DNA of 64,000 bases from Nemophila menziesii. Lineage: Eukaryota > Streptophyta > Magnoliopsida > Boraginales > Hydrophyllaceae. Below the pieces are notes generated by a model that ran no database searches, was not told the origin of the DNA, and worked only from the letters and a program-made list of their open reading frames with translations. Shown here piece after piece: positions 1 through 11,904 of this stretch. The stretch is from positions 5,934,501-5,998,500 of the forward strand of contig JARWIR010000035.1 in the NCBI GenBank assembly GCA_029959085.1, read 5' to 3'. Both the position numbers and the translations under genes were made by a program. Position 1 is the first letter of the stretch. Each line of letters opens with the position of its first letter.

Positions 1-2451
1 GAGTTGAGTTTTAGGTTTTATGTTTCAATATTTTTTAACCATTGTTTTATTTTGTAAGATTATAGTGGGAATAAGATTCGGTGTTGGTAGGGAACTAAGT
101 AGTTCTTTTTAAGTATCAAAAGCATATAATAAAATAAAAGTGACCTTTGGATTACAAAGAGATTAACACAACAAATGATAATGTGATTTATGTTAATTAT
201 TAAAAAACTACCATACTTTTTTCAAATAAATATTTGTGAAATAAATAATAATTATTATTATTATACTTAATTTGAGTGGATAATAATATATATTTCCATT
301 TAGTAACTTGTCGATTCTATCTTTAATTTTATTCTATAAGATTTAATTTTTCATTTATAATAAATAGTGAATGTTAGAAAAAAAAATTTACTCATCGATC
401 GAGTGCAAGGTCAAATAAAACTTGGCAAATGCATGTCAAGAAGAATGTTATTATTTGGGAATGTTATAAATTAATTTTTTAACTTTATATATAATTTTGA
501 AGATTTTTTTTGAAATTATGATTTCTTAAAATTTCAGATACAAGTATTACTTCTTGATATCCAAATTTGTTTTATTGAGATCTCAACTCTTCTTTCATTT
601 TTTATTACCTAGGTAGCTAAGAGCATACATGTTTTTACAAATAACTACATGGTCAGAGAAAATAATAGATTGGTCATCGAGTGTAGAACAACCGACTAAT
701 AAAAATACACAAAAAACTGAAACTTCGATGCTTCATGTGAATGATGCTCGAACTAGATCTAACTTCTTCCAAGCCTAGCAACCTGAAATCAAATGAAGGT
801 CAGGAAAACAAGGATTAGGGAACGAGAAGAGTATATATGGACTGGGTCTAATTCTAATTTGTGCAATGTAAGAATATAAGTGATGCATCATTAATTGAGT
901 GTCATGGGTATTTAATGATAAGAAACGATAATATACATGGCTAGGCTTTTGTCAGATCCCAAAAAGTGATGCTCGGGATGGAAGAATTACAATTCGATAT
1001 TCATGTTACTATATTTTTATCTATTGAAAATCACTAATCAAGACAATTTTAATGGTGTCTTTTTTCAACAAATGTAATGAAGTTCATTAAAAGGCATTAG
1101 TTTGACTTCGACCCATGATAAATATTTAATTGTTTCCATAAAACATATTCAAAATTCAACATATATACTAGCTTTAACATAACAACGAGAAAAATTTAAA
1201 AAGAAAGAAAACTCAACTAATCTTATATATAATAAACAATTATCAACGCAGTTATAGCAAATGTTTTTTAATTTTACCATAATCTATAAATGAAAGATAA
1301 ATATATATATAAAAAAAATTAAATATATCTATTTAGTTTTTATATTAACATATAGAAATGTAAAGTATTCTCTTTTTATTTTTACTTATGTTTCACTTAT
1401 TTTATTGTAGAATTAATCCATTTAATTAAAATACAATAAAGTAAGTAATAGAAATATAAACCCCATAAAAATAATTATAAACAAATCTATTATAGATCAA
1501 AAACATAAACTACATAACAAATTAATATTTAAAAACAAGAAATATCAATGCAAAAAAACATATAAACAATGAAAGAACATAATTTATTTTTAAGGTATGA
1601 ATAATTATGAATCTAACAAGTAATTACCGAGTACAAATAAGAAACAATGAAATAAAAAAAATCAAACAACTTTTGTTTACTATACCTTATTTTAAAAGAC
1701 ATGATCAACAATCCATGATGCAAAGTATCATGTCAATATGGATACAAGTTTTGGAAAGTATTCAGCAAAAGAAAATATACAGGAGATGCAAACAAATAGA
1801 TCGGAGTGGAAGAGAGGAGAGATAGTTTAAGAAAGATGGAGACAAAGGCTAGGGGTAAAAAGAAAGAGGTTGATCAATTCTGAATTTAGTGAGTAAATTG
1901 GAGGCGATATTTAAGGTTTATGGTTTTAAATGGATTTTTAAGACCCATACCCAACAAACGTTTTTCATATGCAGTACATAATACCTTGCAACGCACCTCA
2001 CTCGACCTACAACACAAAAGCCCAAACAAGCCTTATTAAACATATTACCGCTGTGATGTGTAAATGAATATTTACTTGCAAAACAATTCAAAACACCAAA
2101 TTGCTCAAGAACAAAATATATAACCTACAAAACTCACACGTCAATCTCTCTCATATACACTATTCTTAACGCATCTTTCTCATACAGTAAAAAGCTTCCA
2201 ACTGCACTGTGTATAAAATGATAATAAACAACACCATAATTCTAAAAGATTGTAAAAAAAATAAGATTAGGTTAATATGTAAATGAACTTTTTTAAGTTT
2301 AATGATACATATTAATTTTTTTCCTTATTTGGGTTCTTTGCCAAGTCAGGTTGATGATGGTAGTGAATAGTCCTAGGTGGCGACAATTTTCTAGTTTAGG
2401 AGTGTGAAGAATTTTTTTTCTTGTTTTCTTTCAATGCGAGTGTGAAGAGAT
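1..2451 (+). repeat. Array unit A (window-truncated, internally deleted)
   Basis: Leftmost copy of the ~4-kb tandem unit, cut by the window edge, so the array continues upstream. It aligns with the other units through the anchor gagttttagg near its start, the segment around 820-960 and the 3' segment 1,250-2,440. Unit-central DNA, including the coding-like last exon seen in units B to I, is missing: at about 950 the text runs from the gatgctcgg motif straight into ggaagaatt, which in unit C lies about 1.4 kb further on. The telo-box of the promoter-like stretch is mutated here (near 1,915). This is an older, diverged copy compared with units C to I. Confidence 0.9.
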
Positions 2452-4820
2452 GAATTTTAGGTTTTATGTTTCATTGTTTTTTAACCTTTGTTTTCTTTTC
2501 AATTTTTGCTCAGTTGTATACTTTTTTTTATCATATACTTTATTATTTTGTTTGTTTCCGGTTGTATACAATTTTTTAAAATATCAAAAGTAAAAGTGAC
2601 ATTTGGATTACAATTTAAAGTGATTAGCACAACAAATGATAATGTGATTTTTGTTGATTATTAAACAACCAAAATAGTTTGTTTAAATAAATATTTGTGA
2701 TATTAAATAATTAGTAGAAAAAAATTAAAATTATTATTATATTTGATTTGAGTGGATTATAATATATATATATTTCCATTTACTAAGTTGTCTATGCTAT
2801 CTTTTATTTTATTTTATAACATTTGATTTTTTTTATAATATATAATGGATATTAGATAATAAAAAATTATTCATCGATCGAGTGCAAGGTCAAATTTTTT
2901 TGGTAAATGCATGCCGAGAAGAATTTTTTTATTGGGGAATGTAATAAATTTATTTTTCAACTTTGTATATAATTTTGAAGAATTTTTCTGAAATAATGAT
3001 TTCTTAAAATTTCATATACATGCATAGCTTTTTTATTTCCAAATTTGTTTTTATTGAGATCTCACCTAACTTTCATTTTTTATTTCCTAGGTAGCTAAGA
3101 ACATACATGGTTTTCAAACAACTACATGGTCAAAGAAAATAATAGATTAGTGATAGAGTGTAGAACAACCGACTAATCGAAATACACAAAAAGGTGAAAC
3201 TTCGATGCCTCTTGCGAATGATGCTCGAACTAGATTTAACTTATGCCAAGCCTAGAACCTCGAAATCAAATGAAGGTCAGGAATGCAAGAGTTGGGACTG
3301 AGAAGAATATATATGGCCTGGGTCTAATTCTAATTTTAACAATTTTAAGAATATAAGTGTATTTATTGATAAGAAAAGATAATAAACCTGGCTAGGCTAT
3401 TGTCGTATCCCAAAAAGTGATGCTCGGGAGACTGGTTCCGCGATTGTACTAAAAATACATGAGAATCGCCAGGATCTGTTTGAAGAATCCTATAGACTCG
3501 GCAATTAAGGAAAAAGTGAAACTGGTGTCCCCTCAGGCATGAGGAAATTTACGCACTTGAGAGTGTATCTCCTCGCAAGTCTATGAGTCTCCAAGTAATG
3601 AACAATAAGTCTCACGTTCTCAACAAGAAATGTATAGCAAATGGCTTGATTTAAGTTTACAGTTTTGATGTTCATTGAGCTAAAAAAATAATTAAATTAT
3701 ATAATTTTCGTGTCAAAGTATAAGTAAAATAGAAATATATGTTTAACAATTATAAATGTATGGTTTTAACACAATCATGAGTGAAATAAGATGAATAACA
3801 ATATAATAATTGTGAGAAGTTAGCCTAAGAAACTTGTAATATTTATTAGGTATTACATATGAATTTTATGAACGTTTCACCTAAGATAACTTATATTTTT
3901 TTATATATGTAGAACAAAAAGTCAATTATCAATCTCCAATTCTTTTTTAATTTCTATCCCACAATTATCGTTGACCGATGAAACATGTTATAACTTGATT
4001 GTTGTTTCCTCGAATAGCTTGTTCTAGTAGTATACTAGCAGCTAAGACAGGGTAAACTGAGTCACTAAGTTGAGTCCCTTGTCTTCTCTAGCAAACCTTG
4101 TAGCCCCACTTTTAACCACACGAACTTCAGCATCATAAGATTCTACTTCTGCTACCTCATCACTACTATTATCAGATGATACACTGATAACTTCTACTTT
4201 ATCATCAATAGATACACATGCACCTACAAATTAACTAAAGAATAAAGATTATTACATGTTTCATAACGAGTCCCTATAAAAGAGGAATATGCCTATGGGA
4301 TAGTAAACATTACTATGTTTTTGAAAAAGAACATTGTTCCTAAATTAGGTACCTAATCTTAACTATTTGATATTGATAAAACTTCTATCATTTATTGGAT
4401 TGTCTAATATTTTAATTATATGCCATAATATTATTGGTATTTGACCATCCTATATTGAATGGAAGAATTTTCCATTGGATATTCATGTTACTATTATTTT
4501 ATCTATTAAAATATTCACTAATCAAGTCAATTTTAATGGTTTCTTTTTTCAAAAAATCTAATGAAATTCATAAAAAGATATTAGTTAGACTTGGTCACAT
4601 GATAAATATTTAACTATTTCCATAAAACATATTCAAAATTCAACATATATACTAGATTTAACATAAAAAAAAAAAAGATAATTAAAAAAGAAAGAAAGAC
4701 ACAACAAAACGTCGATTTTATATATAATAAACAATTATCAACTCAGTTGTAGCAAAATCTTTTAATTTAACCATTACAAGAAACCTTTAAATGAAAGATA
4801 TATATATATTTATATATATA
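2452..4820 (+). repeat. Array unit B, left part (before Helitron)
   Basis: Second unit of the tandem array. It contains the same ordered landmarks as unit C but is visibly more diverged and lacks about 300 bp after 4,214, where the last exon is cut short. It also has an internally deleted form of the small inverted-repeat element. The unit is interrupted at 4,820 by a Helitron and resumes at about 8,315. It keeps a sense codon where units C to I have a shared stop, so it helps show the ancestral state of the dead exon. Confidence 0.92.
3965..4214 (-). pseudogene. Dead last exon in unit B (truncated upstream)
   Basis: Minus-strand exon remnant homologous to the exon described in unit C, but missing its first ~150 bp. 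It retains the acidic stretch VEVISVSSDNSSDEVAEVES without the stop that units C to I share, and has a small frameshift further on. Unknown protein. Confidence 0.6.
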
Positions 4821-5102
4821 CTAGGTATGAACCCGTGCCTGAAGGCACTCTGATAATTTTAATTTTAAAAAAATAAATTCTTGAGATAAAAATAAACTAA
4901 AAAATCATGAAACTCACACACTTTTCTCAATGTAGGGTAAAGAACAAAGAACGCAACAAAAGAAGTAAACTTATTTCAGTTTTCAATGAGTTAAAGTCTA
5001 AAACAGTTAGTTGAATACTTAGTCTCAATATTGCTGCAATCGTAGACAATTTATTATTCAATAATTAATAGTCCACCATGTCAAATGAAAAAAAATTACA
5101 GT

Positions 5103-5300
5103 TTAATTTGTTATTACTTCTCGCAAGTCTGGCACTGGGATGACATCACCATAGGGGTAGAAGAGAAGTGTTACATCAAATTTGTTTTTAGATTCTTAGT
5201 CCCGTCTATGTTTGAACAGGTTTAAGTCATGTATAACATCTGGATCATGTGAGTAAATATCAAAATCTAACTCTATGTGCCTGGTGCCATAAATGTGCAA
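5103..5300 (-). pseudogene. Unrecognised captured gene fragment in Helitron
   Basis: A 66-codon reading frame on the Helitron's own strand with one internal stop (after residue 34) and protein-like composition: an acidic first half (residues 9-26 contain LDFDIYSHDPDVIHD) and a second half with TLLFYPYGDVIPVPDLRE. It is followed by TAA. About 100 bp upstream (5,395-5,440) is another charged segment rich in Glu and Lys. I do not recognise the protein. Because the same strand carries the HIR exon, this may be a second captured gene or a diverged downstream part of one; I cannot decide. Confidence 0.45.
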
Positions 5301-6073
5301 GAAAGAAATAGTAGAGGCCTTTTGGCTTTGTTTTGAAATATCAACATAATAAAAAATTAATCTTCCGCTCCTGATTCCCTCTGTTTCATTTCTTCTCCTC
5401 TTTTAAGGACTCCTCAACCTCCTTTTGCTCAGGTGCAATTCTTGCAAAATACCTGAAGTGTTACTCTTGCAAAATACATGAGGTGCTACTCTTGCAAATA
5501 CCTAATGTATAGTATATATGTGTGTTTATTTAACTTATTTTTGATATGTGATGATTATAACTTTAACATAAGGAATAACTTCATGTGTAACCAAAGTCTA
5601 ACGTGTCCTTCAAGATTGTTAGTGTTACAAAATTGACAATCTATGTGCTAAGAATGGAGGATTAAAATTGAAAACAGGTCAAGAATGAAGCATGTGTTTA
5701 ATATAACAAAGAATTTCTTTTCAAATGAGACAATATATCTTTGGCTGTGAACATCTGGTCATTTATTCACATAATAGAGGAACTAATACAATGATAGATA
5801 TTTGGTAATTTTGCATCCAAAAGGACTAATAAAACATGATAAACTAATCTCTGAGTAGTGAATATCAAGATTACTGCTACATTGACATCATAGACTTTAT
5901 TCTCTGCAAAAAGGAAATGATAGGTAAGTTTAGAGGAAGCGTGTAATTTCTATGAAATAAAAGAAATATTAGTGTGAGAAAATTAAGTCAAGATATACTA
6001 TGATTTTCCTGAAAATTAGATTAAAAAAATGTCATGTTAAGCTTTAAGAACTATTCGAGACAAATACTATTAC

Positions 6074-6114
6074 CTGAAGCATGTCAATCAATCTGGTCCT
6101 CCAAAATTTGTTAC
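6074..6114 (-). pseudogene. 41-bp exon-like segment in Helitron
   Basis: Minus-strand segment bounded by a consensus acceptor (tttcag) and donor (ttcag/gtaatag), with a frame reading NKFWRTRLIDMLQ. It lies between the HIR exon and the 5,103-5,300 fragment on the same strand. It is too short to identify; the splice borders are the evidence. Confidence 0.4.
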
Positions 6115-6929
6115 CTGAAATATTTACAATTATACAAATAATATTCATGTGATCAAATAGTTGGTAAGAACTTAGAATAGAAAATTCTATATCCACTGCC
6201 ACCTCACTATATCTCTAGATGAAGGATGAAGCATAATTACATTTTAGTAATTGTAAAAACAGCTCAATCTAAGAACAACGCTATCTTAGTTCTTAATTTA
6301 AAAAAAGCAACGTCTATATTTTATTGCCATAAAAAATATGTTTATAACTGTAAAAGAAAGATCTCAATGAAACCCAATAAAATCAATTTTTACCATTCTA
6401 ATGTTAAGGATCTTCTCTGTTTGCACATGATTTCTTCACTTTCTTCTTATATACACAATAAAATTTTAAAAGATAAGTTTTAGTTTTTTAGTCCGAATAA
6501 GGTTTTAATTTAATAAAAGTATAGATTGTTTATTTTCTAAATTGGTTGAAAGATAATCATTAATAAATCAAAAGATATGGTTTCAAAATATCTAGCATTT
6601 ACATTAGAAATTGATAGTGCAGTCCAAGCGTGATGAGAATTAGCAGAAGGTGTAGTCCATGCCTGTGAAGAGAATTTTTTTTTTTTTTTTATTCCTACAA
6701 AACAATTCAAAAGATGCACTATAGAACCAAATTACTCACTCCAATAGTCCAGGTAAATCATGGGACTCACAAAACTTACAGCGCATCACTTCTTAGACAA
6801 CATATGTTACAATTGCAACACAGGGACTAATAGTGCAATTAAACTAATATAACAATTTCTTTTTATTTTTTGTTCCTGCAAAACAATTCCAAAAATATTG
6901 TATTAGACCAAATTACTCACTCTTATAGT

Positions 6930-7290
6930 CCTGGTAAAAATATAGTTGTAATATTGCATTATAGTTCTCTATATTGATTTTCATGATTTTATTGCACTAT
7001 AGGTCCACATATTATGTAAAAATTGCTCCAAAGGTTCCTATAATACTTTTTTGAGTTAATTGCACTATAAATCTTATATTAGAAAAAATTAGGTTAATTG
7101 AACTCTTGGTCCTTCTATTATGCAAAAACTACTTCAGGTTCCTATATTAAATTTTTTGAGTTGACTATAGGTCCCTATATTAAATTCTATAAGTTAATTG
7201 CACTATCAATCCTATATTATGCAAAAATTAGTCTGTAGGTCTCTATATTAAATTGTTTATGATAATTGCACTGTAGACCATTATATTAAA
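6930..7290. repeat. Degenerate TAGGTCCCTATAT tandem repeats
   Basis: About eight imperfect copies of a motif close to ttgcactataggtccctat with variable spacers (about 40-60 bp apart) inside the Helitron. The same motif family recurs at 62,560-63,180 and briefly at 48,480-48,560. No coding potential. Confidence 0.7.
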
Positions 7291-7295
7291 TTTAC

Positions 7296-7392
7296 CTGCA
7301 TTGATCTCATTCATGGATCTCTTGACATGTTCATCTGGCTCAATATCAACAATGAGTTTCTCAATAATTTCATACCCTTAAGCGGACATAAC
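7296..7392 (-). pseudogene. Captured exon of a HIR (SPFH/prohibitin-domain) gene
   Basis: A 97-bp exon bounded by a splice acceptor (tacag) at its upstream edge and a donor (gcag/gtaaat) at its downstream edge. The translation includes the block [20 protein letters not shown], which I recognise as the conserved region of plant hypersensitive-induced reaction (HIR) proteins, membrane-microdomain SPFH proteins involved in defence signalling. A stop (TAA, + strand 7,378-7,380) replaces the residue before the glycine-tyrosine pair, so the fragment is dead. I could not find the neighbouring HIR exons. The intact intron borders show that genomic DNA was captured, not cDNA, as expected of Helitron gene capture. 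Identity is confident; function is not expected. Confidence 0.85.
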
Positions 7393-8314
7393 CTGTATAT
7401 TTAGAAAATAATAAATGAATATTTAGTGGCAAAAATCGAGTATGTATAAAAATATAATAAATCATACTTAAATTAGATGATTCACTCTCACGGCATCTCC
7501 CTCCCCATATATGCTATTCTCAGAGCATCACTTCTCGTGAAAAGCTTCTAATGGTAATAATAATGGACATTGTTACAACTTAATCAAATTGAACAAACAA
7601 AAATCTAATAAATCAGTGAAATTGTAGGAAAAGTCTAAAAATTAAATTATGGAGAAAAGAGTCTTAAGGTAAAATTTCAATTTTTTTAAATTAAAATCAA
7701 TCCATATATTTATTAGAAGGTTGTAATTGCAAAATTTGATAAATTTACCTTAATTTGATTTGGGCTCTTCGATTGTTGTTACCTGAATTGGTTATTTGCC
7801 AAGCCGGGTTGATGATGGTGAAGAAGAATGTTCTCGAGCGGCGGGGTTTTCTTGAGCAGGAGAGTGGGCTTACCTTAATTTTATTTGGGTTCTTCGATTG
7901 TTGATGGCATAGCCAAGCCCGTTGATGATTGTGGAGAATGTTATGGAGTGGCAGGGGTTTTCTTGTGAAGGACCGCCGACTTAAGGTGAGTGTGAAGAGA
8001 CTTTAGTTTTTTTCTTTTTTTTTAATCGGTAAAGTTAATTTGAGATAAGATTTTTTTTGGACAGTATTTGAGATAAAATTGGAAACGGCTTTTCTCCTTG
8101 CACTTGTGAAGGAATTTCACGGATTTTTTTCATATATTTGAAATCACAATCTCAAATTACTTTTAAAACTAATTTTGACGGCTGAAAAATATAGAGGAGA
8201 CATCAAGATATTTTAAACTTTAAACCGTGGATTGAATTTAGACAATCTGAACCATTGAACCAAAGGCTAGAAACAGGAGACATTTCAGGCCGGCCTATAT
8301 ATATATATATATGA

Positions 8315-9469
8315 AATCAGTAAATATAGCTACTTAATTTTAATATTTACATTAGGAAATGTAGAGTGTCTTTTTATTTTGTATTTATGTTTCATATATT
8401 TTAATGTAGACCTGATCCATTAAATAAAAAGATATTGTAATTAAGAGAAATATAAACCCCATAAGAATAAATTATAAACAATTATTTTATGGATAAAAAT
8501 ATCACTGCAAATGATCTTATAAACAATAAAATAACATAATTTATTTTTAACGTTTGAATAATTATAAATATAATAAGTAATTACCAAGTACAAATATGAA
8601 ACAATGAAATAAAAAGATAATAAGCTAAATTTGCTTACTATACCTTATTTGAAATGACATGATCAACAATCCAAGATGCAAAGTATCTGAGAATATAGAT
8701 AGATCCTTTACAAAACATTTAGAAAAAGAAAATATACAGGAGATGCGAACAAATAGATGGGAGTCAAAGAGAGGAGAGATAGATTCACAAAGATGGAGAC
8801 AAATGCTGTAAGATTAAAGTTGTAATACAGCCTAGGACAAGTATCCAGGGTTTAAAAAAGAAATTAGAGTAAAAAGAAAGAGGATGATCAATTGTGAATT
8901 TTGTAAGTAAATTGGAGGAGATATTTAAGGTTTAGGGTTTCAAATGTATTTTTAAGACCCATAATCCAACAAACTTTATTTAAATTCGCTTGCAACGCAC
9001 CTTACTAGGCCTAGCCTACAACATAGAAGCCCAAAAAAGTCTTATTAAACATATTACCACTGAGATGTGTAAATGATTATTTACAACAAAATAATTAAAC
9101 AGTTACAATTGCAAGACCAAATTGCTCATGACAAATTATGGAACCCACAAAAATCACAAGTCATCCTCTCTTATATACTATTATTGTCATCACTTCTCAT
9201 ACGGTTTTGTATAAAAAAAAAAAAAAACACGTTAATTCTGAAAAATTATAAAAATGATAAGATTAGGTTAATAATTAAATGAAATTTTTTGAGTTAAATG
9301 ATAAAAATGAATTTTTTACCTTAATATGGGTTTTTCGCCAAGCAGGGTTGATGGTGGTGGAGAATGGTCATGGCGGCAGTTTTCTTATTTAGGAGAGCAG
9401 CTTGGTGGGAAGGTGTGTCTGAAGAATTCTTTTTTTCTTTGTTTCATTGAATAGGAGTGTGAAGAGACT
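8315..9469 (+). repeat. Array unit B, right part (after Helitron)
   Basis: Continuation of unit B after the Helitron. It matches unit C from about 12,260 onward: the stretch around nggaaatgtagag, the first-exon region (about 8,640-8,700), the intact telo-box (8,929-8,940) and the conserved cagggttgatgg landmark at 9,343. The next unit starts at the gagttttag anchor at 9,470. Confidence 0.92.
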
Positions 9470-11049
9470 GAGTTTTAGATTTTATGTTCTATTGTTTTTT
9501 AAACATTGCTTTTTCCTTTCATATTTTGTTAAAAATATTTTCAGCTTTTTGGGTTGTATATTTTGTTTTATTTTAAACTTTATTATTTTGTCATAAATGA
9601 CAAAATCTAGTTACATCAACGACGGCGGAAGGGTAAAAATAAAGATAAAGGCAAATGCTGAGGTCGACAGGAGAACTTTACCCTAAAATAAGAGTGACAT
9701 TTGGATTGCAAAGAGATTAGCACAACAAATGATAATGTGATTTATGTTGATTTTTAAAAAACTAACATAGTTTTTTAAAATAAATATTTGTGAAATAAAT
9801 AATAATTATTATTATACTTGATTTGAGTGGATAATAATATATATTTCCATCAAGTAACTTGTCGGTGCTATCTTTAATTTTATTCTATAAGATTGAATTT
9901 TTCTTTTATAATAAATAATGAATGTTAGAAAAATAATTTACTCGTGGATCGAGTGCAAGGTCAAAAAAAACTTGGCAAATGCATGTCGAAAAGAATGTTA
10001 TTATTGGGGAATGTAATAATTTCATTTTTTAACTTTGTAAGAATTTTTTTTAAATAATGATTTCTTAAACTTTCAGATATAAGCATTACTTCATGATATC
10101 CAAATTTGTTTTTTTTGAGATCTCAACTCTTCTTTATTTTTTTATTACCTAGTAGCTAAGAAAATACATGTTTTTTCAAACAAATACATGGTCAGAGAAA
10201 ATAATAGATTGGTCATAGAGTGTAGAACAACCGACTAAGAGAAATACACAAAAAACTGAAACTTCGATGCTTCTTGTGAACGATGCTCGAACTAGATCTA
10301 ACTTCTTCCAAGCCTAGCAACCTGAAATCAAATGAAGGTCAGGAAAACAAGGATTTAGGACTGAGAAGAGTATATATGGACTGGGTCTAATTGTAATTTG
10401 AACAATATAAGAACATAAGTGATGCATCATTAAGTGACTGTCATGGGTATTTATTGATAAGAAAAGATAATATACCTGGCTAGGCTTTTGTCTTATCCCA
10501 AAAAAGTGATGCTCCAGAGACTGGTTCCTCGATTGTCCTAAAAAATACTTGAGAATCACTGGGATATGTTTAACGAATCCTCTAGACTCGGCAATTAAGG
10601 AAAAAGTGGAACTGGTGTCCCCTCAGGCATAAGGTAATTTACGCACCCGAGAGAGTACCTCCCTGCAAGTTTATGAGTCACTCTGAGAAATAAAGGGTAA
10701 GTTTCCGTTCTCAACAAGGAATGTCTAGCAAATGGATTTTAAGTTTGTACTTTAGAGGTTTATCGAGCTATACAAATAATTAAATTATATAATTTTTGTG
10801 TCGAAGTTTAATTAAAATAGAAATACATGTTTAACAATTATCAATTTATTGTTTTAATACAATCATGAGTGAAATAAGATAAATAACAATATAATAATAG
10901 CGAGAAGTTAAGAAACTTGTAATATCCACTAGATAATACATATTAATTTTATTAACGTTCGACATAAGTTAACCTAGTATGTTTTATATATGTAGAAGAA
11001 ATAGTTAATAATAAATCTCGAATTGTTTTTTAATTTCTATATTCGACAA

Positions 11050-11449
11050 TTATCGTTGACCGAGGAACCAAGTTATTCCTTGATTGTTGTTTCCATTAAA
11101 AGCTTGTTCTAGTAGTATACTCGCAGATAGTCACTAACTTGAGTCTTACCCTTGTCTTCTCTAGTAAACCTTATAGCCCCACTATTAACCATAAGAACTT
11201 CTGCATCATAAGAATCTACTTCTACCACCTAAGCACTACTATTATCAGATGATACACTGATAACTTCTACTTTAGCTTCAGCAGATACACACAGCTTGTA
11301 GTAGATCCCAAAGTCTACATTCAGATCAAATACTAATCCAAATCTAAAATTGGCCCGGATCAAATTCGAATCATTCTTTACTTCAACAACAATTTTCCCG
11401 GGCTTAAATCCTTCCTCATCATTTTCATTTATTTTTCCTAAAGCCTCAT
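11050..11449 (-). pseudogene. Dead last exon of an unrecognised gene, unit C
   Basis: About 400 bp on the minus strand. It begins after a convincing acceptor (pyrimidine-rich ttccttccttag) and ends with a stop after a ...WFLGQR tail. The first frame runs about 70 codons (EALGKINENDEEGFKPGKIV, then a hydrophobic/basic middle and the serine-rich VEVISVSSDNSS) to a TAG at + strand 11,229-11,231. Protein-like sequence continues beyond it (VDSYDAEV, REDKG), then a ~20-bp deletion shifts the frame before SILLEQAF. Comparison with copy K shows the region was once continuous coding sequence. I do not recognise the family. The acidic Ser-rich stretch looks disordered. The same dead exon is in every unit from C to I. 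Confidence 0.65.
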
Positions 11450-11761
11450 CTAAGGAAGGAAGAAAGAACCGTGATCAATAAAGAAAATAATAAACATAAG
11501 AAAATAACGAATATGCCCTCTTAAGTTACAAGATATTGAATTAATAAAGAATAAAATTAGAAATTTTGAGATTTTGTTTGTTTTATTTGGATAACTTAAC
11601 TTAAGAATAAAGATTATTACATGTTTTCTAATTAGTCCCCAAACAAGAGAAATATGCGTATCAGATAGGAAACATTACTATGTTCGTAAAAAGAACAATG
11701 TGTCCTAAATCAGGAACTCAATCTTAACTATTTGATATGGGTAAAACTTCCCTGCTATATT

Positions 11762-11904
11762 GGATGGTCCAATATTTTAATTACAATAATTAATTAAAAT
11801 AACAAAAAACATGTCATTAGATAAAGTAGGAAGTTAGTATACTTAGTTTTTGTATTTTTAAAAAATGAGGTATATGTCATAATATTGTTGGTATTGGACC
11901 ATCC
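11762..11904. mobile_element. 143-bp inverted-repeat element (MITE candidate) in unit C
   Basis: Ends are perfect 13-bp inverted repeats (GGATGGTCCAATA), flanked by a 6-bp direct repeat tatatt (11,756-11,761 and 11,905-11,910). The interior is AT-rich without coding. The same element sits at the same place in units D to I (for example 15,757-15,899), in an internally deleted form in B and at the window's end in K. It therefore entered the unit before amplification. A 6-bp duplication does not fit the commonest MITE superfamilies, so the class is open. Confidence 0.5.

Larger units (their letters stand above)
4821..8314 (-). mobile_element. Non-autonomous Helitron carrying host gene fragments
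   Basis: Inserted in array unit B. Read on the minus strand, the 3' end shows the Helitron hallmarks: a short hairpin (gtgcc, loop ttca, ggcac; + strand about 4,836-4,849), ten bases, then CTAG at 4,824-4,821, followed by a host T. The 5' end is less certain. The best TC candidate is the complement of GA at 8,313-8,314, followed by an AT-run and ggccggcc, but the host base before it is not the expected A. No Rep/helicase coding sequence is present, so it is non-autonomous. It contains a HIR-protein exon (7,296-7,392), other exon-like segments (5,103-5,300; 6,074-6,114), degenerate TAGGTCCCTATAT repeats (about 6,940-7,290) and a stretch (7,750-7,990) related to the array unit itself. Confidence 0.75.

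Noticed and set aside
6226..6719. Two short frames inside the Helitron (85 codons plus, 60 codons minus)
   Set aside because: Lys/Asn-rich or poly-T derived, no domain; the minus one starts with a plausible acceptor but could not be identified.
10314..10559. 81-codon minus-strand frame repeated exactly in units C and D (also 14,309-14,554)
   Set aside because: It is repeated only because the unit is repeated, crosses a likely splice donor (ccag/gtatat), is broken in units E to I, A, B and K, and shows no domain.
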